From Stenogyne calaminthoides (Eukaryota > Streptophyta > Magnoliopsida > Lamiales > Lamiaceae): 64,000 nucleotides of DNA. The notes under the pieces were generated by a model. It was not told where the DNA came from. It ran no database searches and saw only the letters and a program-made list of their open reading frames with translations. The stretch covers positions 30,017,667 to 30,081,666 of the forward strand of contig JBBCBC010000007.1 of NCBI GenBank assembly GCA_037126765.1, in the 5' to 3' direction. Below are positions 32,236 through 43,878 of this stretch, piece after piece. A program made the translations under genes and the position numbers. Numbering within the stretch: the stretch's first letter is position 1; each line of letters begins with the position of its first letter.

Positions 32236-34822
32236 AAACTTTTTGAAGACACCCCTTCTTTTTCTGCTCTTCTCCCTTCTTCTTTTTGATTAGTGGTGCG
32301 CCTGAGACAGAAGCAACAATGCTTTTCTCTTTTTCAATCTATAGGGCTCTTAGAGTCTTCTTTGTGTCAAAGATTTCTTGCTGAGTTTCAGCTTCATCTT
32401 TTTCTGGCTCTTCCTCAGATTCTTCAAAATCCATGACCAGTTTCCTCTGAATTGGTCTCGTTAATTTCCCTCTCTTTTGTCTCTCAGGTTCTACGAAAGC
32501 AGTAGTCTTTCTCTTTTCAGGTCTGGCATGAGCTTCACCAGCCTTGCTTGACTCCACCCTCCTTCTCTCAAGCATTTTCTCTTCAATAACCTCCTGGGTG
32601 GTTTGTTCAGATGTCTGAGTGAAGTCAGGTTTTCCTACCTCTTTGAATTTTAGCTTCTCAGTGGCTTCAATTTTACTCAGATCATCTAGAATTTTCTTTG
32701 CCTCAGCTTCCTTTTGAGATTTCTTCTCCAAGGTGTGTGCCAACAATTTCCCCAACTGACCCTTTAAAGATGGTCTTTCCCCTTTTTTGGCATCATACCT
32801 TGGGAGAAGTTGGGACAGTGCTGTATCCATGTAGAACTGTTCTTTGCCCAGACTTTGCACTTCCCCAGCCAGCTGATCATGCTCGTCCTCCAGCCTTCTG
32901 AGATAATTCTTGGCCATTGATACTTCATCAGAAAGTGGAGAAAACTGAGTCGAGAATGCTTTATGCATCATTTCTGTCATCTGGGTCATGAGCAGAGTGC
33001 TCATTTCCTCAACAATTGATTTGATCAATTGCTCATTCTTCTCAACCAGTTTAGTTTCAAGGTAACCTATTCTGGCTTGGTACTTCTTCTCCATATTTTC
33101 ATTAAGTTCCTTCCCTACTTCATCGATTTTCTTATCTAGCCCAGCAATCTTGTCTGAGAGTATAGTTTGGATTTGTAGCATATCACTTGATGAACTCAGA
33201 TTCTCCAATTTTTGAGATTGATCAGCCATTGTTAATTCTATCTGAGTCATCTTCTCCACCACTGGTACCACCTTCTTCAGTTCATCTAGGATTGGGGTTA
33301 AATCAATCACTGGTGTTTGCATCACTGATTCTAACTGAGTTGGATGCTCCAAACGAGCCTCAGTCTGCATACCATAAATAACAGATTTAAAGATAAATAC
33401 TTCAGTAACTTTGGCATAATTTACAATAGTGCCAAAATGCACCTGAAGAGTGCTAAATTCAGTATGAGGTTGTCTGGTATCAGTCTGCTCAGTGTCAGCC
33501 TCTTTCTCTATTTCTTTCTGAGAATCCTTTTCTTGCTCAGATTTCTTCTCTTGCTCAGACTCCTTCTCTCCACCTCCCTGGCCTCCTTCACCTTCCTGAT
33601 GGTGAGAACTTGATTCTTCATTCATAGCAGTTTTCCTTTCACCAATCTTCTTTTTAACCAGCTCATCAAATTCAGCAATTTTGATTCTGAGCTTGGTTTT
33701 CCTGAATCCTGAGAATTCTGTCAAGGCAGCAGTCTCAGCACTCCACCATTCCTCTTCTCTGAAAGAGGCAATATTCAACATTTCTGGGAGTGTCTGATTC
33801 AGGATGTAGACAGTTGTCCTGAGTCTGAAGAAGATATCTTGAAGATCAGGATATGCAGTGAGTTCAGGGTATCTGTCTAATATGAACCGTTCCCCATTGC
33901 TTCACCATTCAGACTCTTCTGCTTCTCCCCTTTTCAACTCTGGGCTCTCAGGAACAATAGGCTCAGATTGTATGAGTTGTAGAGCTGAGGGATCAAGATA
34001 TGGTTCATTCAGGAGGGCATCCAGGTTCAGTAGTTCCTGAACTTCTGATTGTTCTGAAGGTTGAGTGGTTGTGACCTGAGCTTGACCTTGTTCAGAAGTG
34101 ATCTGAGGTCCCTTAAATATTTCCTGAGAGATTTTGTCAGAGCCTAGGGAAGTCTCTAATACTTCTGAAAACACATTTTCCTCATTCTCCTTCTTAATAT
34201 GCTTGGCTTGATCACTGATTACTTTTATCAAGTATTGTAACCAATTAAATGCCCTTGAAGGAGAGTCTTCAATGGCTACCATCATCCTTAACTTTGGTTT
34301 ACTAACTTGCTCAAAACTTCCAGACCAGCTCATGAGGCATTTGCTCACAATGTCAAGAAGCACCCGATATTTTGGTTTCAAATGCTTCTTGTTCAATGTG
34401 GCTTCAAATTTCACAGGAGTTTCAGTAATCCTATCCAAGTACTCTTGCTCCCTACCCATCATATACATAGTAGGGTCCTCCCCTCTATCATTTAATTCAT
34501 ATACAACATTCAAATTCTTAGGAATAATGTATAATTCCTTAACAAAATCCACATATTTCTCACCAAGAACCAAATGAGAGACGGTAATCCTAGAGTCTAT
34601 GCAATTATCTTCATCAAGTTGCATATTAACTACAAATTTGATTACCTCTCGCGAATATTCAGCATCTGGGCGATTTGCAACCAAACACGTAAGTTTTGCG
34701 AAATGGATCATATGCAGTGCCTCCTCCTCGTGTGCCGCATTTGTTATACCTTCCAGAGAAACAACATTTTCGTACCAGGGTTTGTTGGTAACAGCAAGTT
34801 TGTCAAAGATAGTGAAGGTCAT
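32236..34822 (-). pseudogene. Element D ORF3, nearly intact but 3'-truncated
   Basis: One open frame of about 860 codons from the ATG at 34822 to the fusion with the LTR at 32236, broken by a single TGA (33902-33904). N-terminal domain: MTFTIFDKLA, NKPWYEN, EEALHMIHFAKLTCLVA, LKPKYRVLLDIVSKC and AFNWLQYLIKVISDQAKHI. An internal deletion then removes the KGKILHATKI-type segment kept by E and G and joins directly to ENVFSEVLETS. The middle has EEEWWSAETAALTEFSGFRKTK, then a Gln/Glu/Lys repeat and coiled coils with LEDEHDQLAGEVQSL and YDAKKGER. The C-terminal IDKWMP domain is lost with the deletion at 32235. Unknown function; best preserved copy of the central region. Confidence 0.82.
32776..32790 (-). 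other. Internal polypurine tract within ORF3 (element D)
   Basis: Minus strand CCAAAAAAGGGGAAA in the codons for YDAKKGER, at the same position as the tracts at 16161, 42604 and 61153. Confidence 0.5.
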
Positions 34823-35425
34823 TTTGATGATTTTTGTGAAGGGTTTTTGGACAGTAGAGATTTCGGGTAATCGGAGATTTTGGAAATAAAGAGTATCGTG
34901 AAGACGAAGGCTTTTGAAATAAGGTTTTAATGGATGATTGGAAGGGTATATATATTTTGGAAGAGTTGTGATTCATGGGTAATAGTGTAGATTAAAGAAT
35001 CGACGATCAAGATTAATTTAGGCTAAAAATGGGTATTTGAAAGGACAATTTTGTAAGAACTAGCCGCCAATTTTTATTCTTATTGGTGAATAATGAACAG
35101 TGTTCTTGCAGACTGTTGACTTTTCTTCAAGAACTTCAAACGACCCGCCCATTTATTTACTTAGGTGTTTTATCATTTATGTCCAATGATTTCTGAGAAT
35201 CAGTTAGATAATAAATGAAGTGCATGAGTCATCTTCTTTAGACTAATTTGATCATCAGTCTTACTGAGTTTTGACCTTGATAAAAATTCAATGTATTTTT
35301 GATAACTGAGTTAAGGTTACTGAGTTTCCCAAAACTCAGTGATGAAAACCTTATTTTATCCTGAATTTTTCAGTGAATCCTGAAAAACTTCATGCATCTG
35401 AAAATCTTCAATTTTTCAGATTACT
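34823..35425 (-). promoter_or_regulatory. Element D pol-ORF3 spacer with putative internal promoter
   Basis: On the minus strand: GGGCGGG (35150-35144), CCAAT (35086-35082), AATCTTGATCGTC (about 35014-35002) and TATATATA (34954-34946), about 125 bp before the ORF3 ATG. Same order and spacing as in A, E and G. Confidence 0.5.
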
Positions 35426-37655
35426 TTATTCACCTGGATCCAACATACCTAATTCAACTGACAGTTCCTGAAATCTTGATTCTGCCAAAGGTTTAGTCAA
35501 GATGTCAGCTCTCTGTTTATCAGTATGAATTTTCTCCATTCTGATATCCTTCTTCTCAACATGATCTCTGATAAAGTGATGTCTGATATCAACATGCTTA
35601 CATCTGGTGTGCAATACCGGATTTTGTGTAATAGCAATTGCACTATTATTGTCACAAAATATGGGTACTACATTGGCTATAATCTTATAATCCCTCAATT
35701 GTTGTCTGAGCCAAAGAATCTGTGCACAACATCTTCCTGCAGCCATGTATTCAGCTTCAGTAGTACTAGTTGCTACTGAGGTCTGTTTCTTTGAAAACCA
35801 TGATATCAGTTTACATCTAAGAAATTGACAAGTTCTTGTAGTTGATTTCCTGTCAATTCTCTATCCACCATAATCAGCATATGAATAACCAATTAATTCA
35901 AGGTTATCATCAGCTGGATACCATAATCCTCTATTCACGGTGCCTTTAAGATATTTTAAAATCTTTTTGGCAGCCTCCATGTGACTAGCCTTAGGATTAG
36001 CTTGGTATCTTGCACATATCCCAACAACAAAGGTAATGTTAGGCCTACTTGTTGTGAGATATAGCAATGATCCAATGATCCCTCTATAATCAGTGTGATT
36101 TACTGATTTGCCTTCAGGATCAGGATCCATCTTGTAGTTAGTATTCATAGGAATTCTAACTGTATTGCAATTTTGTACACCATACTTAGCAATCAGATCT
36201 CTGGTGTATTTTGCTTGATTGATGAATATTCCTTCTTTAGTCTGTTTCACCTGAAGTCCTAGAAAGAAATTCATCTCCCCCATCATAGACATCTCAAACT
36301 TTCCTTTCATCAGAGCAGAAAACTTCTCACACATCTGATGATTAGGTGATCCAAATATGATGTCATCCACATAAATCTGAACTAGTAAGATATCCTTCCC
36401 ATCTTCTATCCTGAACAAGGTTCTATCAACAGTTCCTTTGATAAAACCAAGATCAGTAAGAAATTGAGAAAGAGTATCATACCGTGCTTTGGGTGCTTGC
36501 TTTAGACCATACAAGGCTTTCCTGAGCCTGTAAACTTGGTCATTCTGTCTAAATCCAGGAGATTGTTCCACATAAACCTCTTCTTTAAGCAAACTATTCA
36601 GAAATGCACTTTTCACATCAATCTGATAAATTGTGAATTTCATGTGGGTAGCATATGCAAGAAACAATCTGATGGCTTCTAGTCTTGCAACAGGTACAAA
36701 GGTTTCATCATAATCCAAACCTTCTTCTTGGTAAACTTGTGCAACTAGCCTTGCCTTGTTTCTTACAATGTTGTTGTTTTCATCTCTCTTGTTCTTGAAC
36801 ACCCACTTAGTTCCAATCACATTGTGCCTCTTAGGTCTGTTCACTAGTTCCCAAACTTCATTTCTTGTGAACTGATTTAGCTCTTCTTGCATAGCAGTAA
36901 TCCAGAATGAATCTTGAAGAGCTTCTTCAATCTCAATAGGTTCTTTTTCAGATAGGAAGCAGCAGAATAAAGCACTTTCTCCATGGAACTTTCTTGTTTT
37001 AACACCTTCTGATAGATCACCCACAATCTGACTTGTAGGATGACTATCCAACCATCTTCTCCTTGATGTTCCCCCTTCAGTAGTATCCTCAACATCAGAA
37101 ATGTTAGGTTCAGGTAATTCATCAAACTCAGGGAACAACAGAAAAGGAGAGAGTGAATCATCTTCCTCAGAGAAAATTCCATTCAGAACATTGTCAGTGA
37201 CATTTATTCCCCTTAGTTGATAGATTCAGAGTTTGCCTCAGCTGTGACCACATCTTCATTGGCATTACATACTTGAGTCTGAACTGGTGTATGTTTAGAT
37301 AGGTCATCTTCAGTGTGTTGACTTTCCTTCAGTGGAGAATTATTATCCTGAGTTTCACCATCCTGAGTGTTTCCATCCTGAGCTTCTTTGTCTGAGTCTA
37401 ATTCACTCCATTCATAGAAAGTGATTGACTTCTTCTTTTCAGGCTCAGAGGATGTTTTTATCATTTTTCTTCAGGCTAAGTCTGGTGATTCTCTTGATCA
37501 GATCTCCTGAATCATGTTTCTATTTCTTCTGAACACAAGTAGATTCATAAAAAATGACATGAGGTGTTTCTTCCACAATAAGGGTCCTACAGTTGTAAAC
37601 TCTGAAGGCTTTACTGACTTCAGAATATCCTAAGAATATTCCTTCATCAGCTTTG
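35426..37655 (-). pseudogene. pol: Element D pol 3' part (integrase C-terminus, RT, RNase H)
   Basis: Enters at the integrase C-terminal FLGYSEVSKAFR at the junction with element E. The acidic linker has an early stop and a frameshift near 37200 and 37465. From 37138 to 35426 RT and RNase H are in one frame with a single TAG (35858-35860): EEALQDSFW, VIGTKWVFKNKRDENN, YQIDVKSAFLN, KALYGLKQAP, catalytic YVDD (36373-36362), FLGLQVKQ, GYSYADYGG (Asp to Tyr in the RNase H GYSDADYGG motif), TEAEYMAA, CDNNSAIA and ADILTKPLAE. A short in-frame loss (VAQVYQEE for VAQGYSQEE) is also present. Nearly the same sequence as E in opposite orientation. Confidence 0.9.
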
Positions 37656-37687
37656 ATCTCTTTGTAAGTAGTACTATGTTCCAGACT

Positions 37688-39852
37688 TCAGAGTTTACAA
37701 CTGTAGGACCCTTATTGTGGAAGAAACACCTCATGTTATTTTTGATGAATCTACTTGTGTTCAGAAGAAACATGAACATGATTCAGGAGAACTGATCAAG
37801 AGAATCACCAGACTTAACCTGAAGAAAATTGATAAGACATCCTCTGAACCTGAAAAGAAGAAGTCAATCACTTTCTATGAATGGAGTGAATCAGACTCAG
37901 ATAAAAAAGCTCAGGATGGTGAAACTCAGGATGGTAATTCTCCACTAAAGGAAAGCCAACACACTGAAGCTGACCCATCTGAACATACACCAGTTCAGAC
38001 TCAGGTATGTAATGCCAATGAAGATGTGGTCAGAGCTGAGGCAAACTCTGAATCTATCAACCAAGGGGAAACAAATGTCACTGACAATGTTCTGAATGGA
38101 ATCTCCCATGAGAAAGATGATTCACTCTCTCCTTTTCTGTTGTTCCCTGAATTTGATGAAATACCTGAACCTAACATTTCTGGTGTTGAGGATATTACTG
38201 AAGGGGGAACATCAAGGAGAAGATGGTTGGATAGTCATCCTACAAGTCAGATTGTGGGTAATCTATCAGAAGGTGTTAAAACAAGAAGGTTCCATGGAGA
38301 AAGTGCTTTGTTCTGCTGCTTTCTATCTGAAAAAGAACCTACTAAGATTGAAGAAGCTCTTCAAGATTCATTCTGGATTACTGCTATGCAAGAAGAACTG
38401 AATCAATTCACTAGAAATGAAGTTTGGGAGCTAGTGGACAGACCTAAAAGGCACAATGTAATTGAAACCAAGTGGGTGTTCAAGAACAAAAGAGATGAAA
38501 ACAACAACATTGTAAGAAACAAGGCAAGGCTAGTTGCACAAGGTTATTCCCAAGAAGAAGGCTTGGGCTATGATGAAACCTTTGCACCTCTTGCAAGACT
38601 AGAAGCCATCAGATTGTTTCTTGCATATGCTGCCCACATGAAATTCACAGTCTATCAAATGGATGTGAAAAGTGCATTTTTGAATGGTGTACTTAATGAA
38701 GAGGTTTATGTGGAACAACCTCCAGGATTTTGTCAGAGTAACCAAGTTTACAGGGTCAGGAAAGCCTTGTATGGTCTGAAGCAAGCACCCAAAGCATGGT
38801 ATGATACCCTTTCTCAGTTTCTTACTGATCATGGCTTTATCAAATGAACTGTTGATAGAACCTTGTTTAGGATAGAAGATGGGAAGGATATTTTACTAGT
38901 TCAGATTTATGTGGATGACATCATATTTGGATCTCCAAATCATCAGATGTGTGAAAAGTTTTCTACTCTGATGAAAGGAAAGTTTGAGATGTCTATGATG
39001 GGGGAGATGAATTTCTTTCTAGGACTTCAGGTGAAACAGGCTAAGGAAGGAATATTCATCAATCAAGCAAAATACACCAGAGATCTGATTGCTAAGTATG
39101 GTGTATAGAATTGCAATGCAGTTAGAATTCCTATGAATACTAACTACAAGATGGATCCTGATCCTGAAGGCAAATCAGTAAATCATACTAATTATAGAGG
39201 GATCATTAGATCATTGCTATATCTCACAGCAAGCAGGCCTGATATTACCTTTGCTATTGGGATATGTGTAAGATATCAAGCTAATCCTAAGGCTAGTCTT
39301 ATGGAGGCTGCCAAAAAGATTTTGAAATATCTTAAAGGCACTGTGAATAGAGGATTATGGTATCCAGCTGATGATAACCTGGAATTAACTGGATATTCAG
39401 ATGCTGATTATGGTGGATGTAGAATTGACAGGAAATCAACTACAGGAACTTGTCAATTTCTTGGAAGTAAAATGATATCATGGTTTTCAAAGAAACATAC
39501 CTCAGTAGCAACCAGTACTACTGAAGCTGAATACATGGCTGCAGGAAGCTGTTGTGCACAGATTCTTTGGCTCAGACAACAATTGAGGAATTATAAGATT
39601 ATAGCCAATGAAGTACCCATATTTTGTGACAATAATAGTGCAATTGCTATTACACAAAATCCGGTATTGCACACCAGATGTAAGCATGTTGATATCAGAC
39701 ACTTCATCAGAGATCATGTTGAGAAGAAGGATATCAGAATGGAGAAGATTCATACTGATATACAGAGAGCTGACATCTTGACTAAACCTTTGGCTGAATC
39801 AAGATTTCAGGAACTATCAGTTGAATTAGGTATGTTGGATCCAGGTGAATGA
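37688..39852 (+). pseudogene. pol: Element E pol 3' part (integrase C-terminus, RT, RNase H)
   Basis: From 37717 to 39852 one reading frame of about 710 codons, broken by TGA (38845-38847) and TAG (39106-39108). The TAG is consistent with CAG to TAG deamination. Motifs: VEETPHVIFDEST, TEGGTSRRRW, EEALQDSFW, VIETKWVFKNKRDENN, YQMDVKSAFLNG, KALYGLKQAP, catalytic YVDD (38908-38919), FLGLQVKQ, RNase H GYSDADYGG, STTEAEYMAA and CDNNSAIA, then VDIRHFIRDH, which has lost one His of the usual HH, and ADILTKPLAE. Catalytic residues of RT and RNase H are otherwise kept. It is the cleanest pol segment in the window. Confidence 0.92.
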
Positions 39853-40463
39853 AGTAATCTGAAAAATTAAAGGTTTTCAGATGCATGAAGTTTTTTTCAG
39901 GTTTCACTGAAAAACTCAGGATAAAATAAGGTTTCCGTCACTGAGTATTGGGAAACTCAATAACCTTAGTTCAGTTATAAAAAATACACTGATCTTTATC
40001 AAGGTCAAAACTCAGTAAGACTGATGTTTAAAATTAGTCTGAAGAAGTTATTAACTCATGCACCTCATTTATTGCCTAACTGAAACTCAAAAATCATTGA
40101 CAATAAATGATAAAATACCTGAGGAAATAATAGGGCGGGATGTTTGAAATTCTCTAGGAAAGTCAACAGTCTGCAGGAACAATAATTAAATGCACTGTTC
40201 ATTAATCACCAATAAGGATACAAATTGGAGGTTTATACTCGCTAGTTGTCCTTTCAAATACCCATTTTTAGTCGTTTTAATCTTGACCGTCGATTCCTTA
40301 ATCTACTCGATTTTCCATAAATCAAGTTATATACCCCTTTTCAAACCTCCATTAAAACCCCTATTCCAAAAAAACTTTCGTCTTCACAAAACACTCTGCT
40401 TTCATAACTTCCTATTACCCAGAGTTCTCTTCTAAATTAAAGCCCTTCACAAAATTCACCAAA
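39853..40463 (+). promoter_or_regulatory. Element E pol-ORF3 spacer with putative internal promoter
   Basis: GGGCGGGA (40133-40140), CCAAT (40209-40213), CTTGACCGTC (40282-40291) and TATATA (40328-40333), about 130 bp before the ORF3 ATG at 40464. The leader is C/A-rich. The downstream half is more conserved with A than expected for free non-coding sequence. Confidence 0.52.
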
Positions 40464-43400
40464 ATGATGCTCTCTGTCTTTCACAAACTTGCCGTTACCA
40501 ACAAACCCTGGTACAACAAATGTTGTTTCCCTGGAAAGCACATCCAATGCTGCTCACGAGGAGGAGGCGTTACACATGCTTCGACTGGCAAAACTTACTT
40601 GTCTGATCACAAATCAACCAGATGTCGAATACTCAAAAGAGGTAATAGATTTTGTTGCTAATATGTAATTAGATGAAGAAAATTGCATAGACTCTAAGAT
40701 CACGGTGTCGCATCTAGTACGCTCGGAAAAATATGTGGATTTTGTTAGGGAGTTGTATATTATCCCTAAGAATTTGAATGCCATATATGAGTTGAATGAT
40801 AGAGGGGAGGACCCTACTATGTATATGGTGGGTAGGGAACAAGAATATTTGGATCAAATTGCTGAGCATCCGATAAAGTTTGAAGCTACATTGAATAAAA
40901 AACATTTGAAAGCTAAATATCAAGTGCTTTTAGATATTGTGAGCAAATGCATTATGAGTGGATCTAGTAGCTTCGAGCAGATAAGCAAGCCTAAGTTGAG
41001 GTTAATGGCGGCAATTGAGGACTCTCCTTCAAGAGCATTTAATTGGTTGCAGTATTTGATAAAGGTAGTAAGCGACTAAGCCAAGCATATTCAAAAGGTG
41101 GATGGCACTGTGGTGATTAAAGGAAAGATCCTACATGCAACTAAGATAACATTTATCTTAGAAACATGCAAAGAAGAGGAGGACATCTTTGCCGATTCAA
41201 CTTCCTTCCCAAGATCCAAGATCATGTTCAAACCAACTAAGAAAACGTTGAGGGGGAAGAAAGAAAAACCTACTGAGTCTTAGGAGGAGACTGCAGAAGA
41301 AGAGATGGAGAAGGATACTTCAGTGGTTGAGCCGATCAGAGAAACCAGACAATCCACTCAGAAAACTACCGAGGAAAGTGAGGAAGAAGCCAAGCAAACC
41401 AGGGGGAAAGCCCTGATGAAAATAAAAAGGGAGGCCGGTGAGAAGCTGAAAACAAAAGCCTTAGCCCCTCAGAAAAGAAAAAGGCTTCAGACTATTGCTG
41501 AGAAGGAAGCCAGTGAAGCTGAAGACAATCAAACTGAAACTCAACAAGGTTTAAAATCACCACTCCAGGTGTTAGCTCAGGTGGTCAAGAATATCGGAGA
41601 AAAAGAGGTTGCTGAGGAGGAAAATGTATTTTCTGAAGTAATGGAAACTTCCATTACCCAAGATAAAATTTCTCAAGAAATCTTTACAGGTTCCCAACAA
41701 CTTGGTAAAGATAGCCAAATACAGATCCCACCCTCACATCCTTCTGAGCCAAATGAATCCCAAGATATTCTGAACCTGGATGCACTACTTACTGAACTAT
41801 TTCTTGATCCATCTTCCCTACAAATTATCCAAACAGAAAACCAAATTCCTCCACCACCACAGAAAGGGGAAGCTGACAAGATCATTCCAGCTGCTGATAC
41901 TGAAATTCCTCAGACTGAAGATAGAATCCTTCAGGTACCTTTTGACACTATTACTCATTATGCCAAAATTACTGAAGAACCTATCATTAAGTTTGTTGAT
42001 TTTGGTATGCAGACTGAGGCTCAGTCAAGCTACACTTCTCATGCTCAAATGATTGATCTGGCTCCAATCTTGGATGAACTAAAGAAAGTTGAGCCTTTGA
42101 CAGCCAAACTAACACAGATGGAGATGATGATGGCTGATCAATCAAAGAAGATGGATGCTGCTATGCATGAACAAACTCAGACCATGAGTAAGCTGAGCAC
42201 ATCTACTGAAGTGCAAACCGTTCAAGTGGAAGTGCCTGTGAAGATATCTGATCTAGATACAAAGATGGGAGACATGTCCAAGAAATTATCTGAAGAACTC
42301 GATACAAAATACAATGAAAGGATAGCCTATCTAGAAAAGAAGTTGACAGAAAAGAAAGAGGAAATGATTAAGTTAACTGTTGAGGAAATGAGTTCATTAC
42401 TCATGACCAAGATGACATATCTGATGCATGGAGTTCTTGCCCAACAGTTTGCTCCACTGTCTTGCGAGGTATCAGTTGTCAAGAATGTCCTTAGACGCAT
42501 GGATGATGAGTTAGATGTACTGGCTGGAGAAATAAGAGCCATTAACAAAGAACAATTCCATATGGATGCTACTCGTTCCCGTATTCTTCCTATATATGAT
42601 GCCAAAAAGGGGGAAAGGACTTCTCACTCAACAAAGGGTAAGCTAGATGAACATTTGAAGAAAACCCTTGAGAATAAAGCTCAGCAGGAACTTAAAGCTA
42701 AGCATGTTCTGAAAACTCTACAAGAAATCGAGGCAACTGAAAAGTTGAAGTCAGTTGAGCCTGAGGATACTGAGTTCTTTCATGTCTGACAGCTGAAGCA
42801 CATGCTGTGGTTGAGACAGCTGACCCAAAGAGAGCTGAGAAAAGAAAGTCAGTGGCATTCATGGAAGATGAAAGAAAGAAGAATAAAGTCTCTGCCAAAC
42901 CAGTTCAGAGAAAGCTGGTTATTGATTTCTCTGAACCTGAAGAGGACGAAACTCAGAAAGAGACAGAAACTGAATCTGAGAAACTGCTTCAAGAAGGTTT
43001 TGGAACCTATGACACAAGTACTCAGATTAAGGACTTTGACTGGCACAATACGCTCATTGCTCTACGTGCTGAGAAAGAGAAAAGACAAGACATGTCTGTA
43101 TCAGGAGCAGAGCTGACCAGGAAAAAGAGGGAAGAAGAGCAGAACAGGAGAAGAAGCTTCAAGAATTTCATGGGGAAGAGATGGGGCAAGTCCAAAAGAC
43201 AGACTAGAGTGCAGAAATGGCCACACATTGATAAATGGATGCCAATCCAGATCAATGATGCTTGGGAAGAAGTTAAGAGAACCTTCTGGTTCAATCATGA
43301 TATTCTACAGGAATGGAGAGGAGGATGCCCTGACCACAATGAAGCCTTTCTAGAATATCTGCTGACCTTTTATCCTGAATACTTACAGAAATGGATGAAC

Positions 43401-43640
43401 CTGGCTGATGAACACAATGTGTCTCTAAAGGCACCAGGTCAGTATAAGTACCCAGCTCCTAGATTCAGCACATGAGTCATAAATGAAGCTGATATTTCCA
43501 AAGAAGTTGCCGAGTATGCTGCTCAATTGGGACTGACAGGAAGTCACCCAGAGATCATCAAACAGAGGGATGAGCTGAAGAAGAGATACTATGGGATGTT
43601 CAATCTTGAAGTCCCTGATGATGAAGTGGAAGAAGATTGA
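40464..43640 (+). pseudogene. Element E ORF3, nearly full length
   Basis: ATG at 40464 gives MMLSVFHKLAVTNKPWY. A frameshift near 40520 and a TAA near 40666 break the first part. From 40705 one frame runs to 42789, with TAA at 41077 (CAA to TAA) and TAG at 41281 (CAG to TAG). It covers LYIIPKNLNAIYELNDRGEDP, FNWLQYLIKVV, KGKILHATKITFILE, Lys/Glu-rich basic stretches (41220-41530), ENVFSEVMETS, coiled coils (42050-42560) and YDAKKGERTS. After a frameshift near 42790 the C-terminal block runs from 42807 with KWPHIDKWMPIQINDAWEEV, TFWFNHDIL and EAFLEYLLTFYPEYL, a TGA at 43473, then LGLTGSHPEIIK and the terminal DDEVEED. It gives the most complete view of the domain order. Function unknown; no membrane segment or signal peptide seen. 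Confidence 0.82.
42604..42618 (+). other. Internal polypurine tract within ORF3 (element E)
   Basis: AAAAAGGGGGAAAGG matches the first 13 bases of the 3' tract at 43865-43878. It encodes the conserved KKGER of ORF3. Confidence 0.58.
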
Positions 43641-43864
43641 AGACTCTTTGATTTTATGTGTCTTCTATTTTGAATTTTCATTGTAATCTGTAATTCTCAC
43701 TTCTAATCAATGAAAAGTTTGTCTTTTTATGCTCAAAGATAATATCTCATTATCTTTTACATGTCTTTAAATTATTTGATATGCCATTTAAATGTAATAG
43801 ACAACTGAAACCTGAATACAGGTTAGGTTTTCTTAAAATGTAACAAGATGGTTTTGGCATCATC
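43641..43864 (+). other. Element E ORF3 3' region with stem-loop
   Basis: Contains TCATTGTAATCTGTAA (about 43678-43693), AATCAATGAAAAG (about 43705-43717) and the stem-loop at 43735-43757 (AAAGATAAT, loop ATCTC, ATTATCTTT), in the same order as in A and G. Confidence 0.55.
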
Positions 43865-43878
43865 AAAAAGGGGGAAAT
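43865..43878 (+). other. Polypurine tract of element E
   Basis: AAAAAGGGGGAAAT adjacent to the 3' LTR. Confidence 0.9.

Noticed and set aside
33858..34889. Several plus-strand open frames over D ORF3
   Set aside because: They are antisense shadows of a clear minus-strand reading frame that matches ORF3 in A, E and G.
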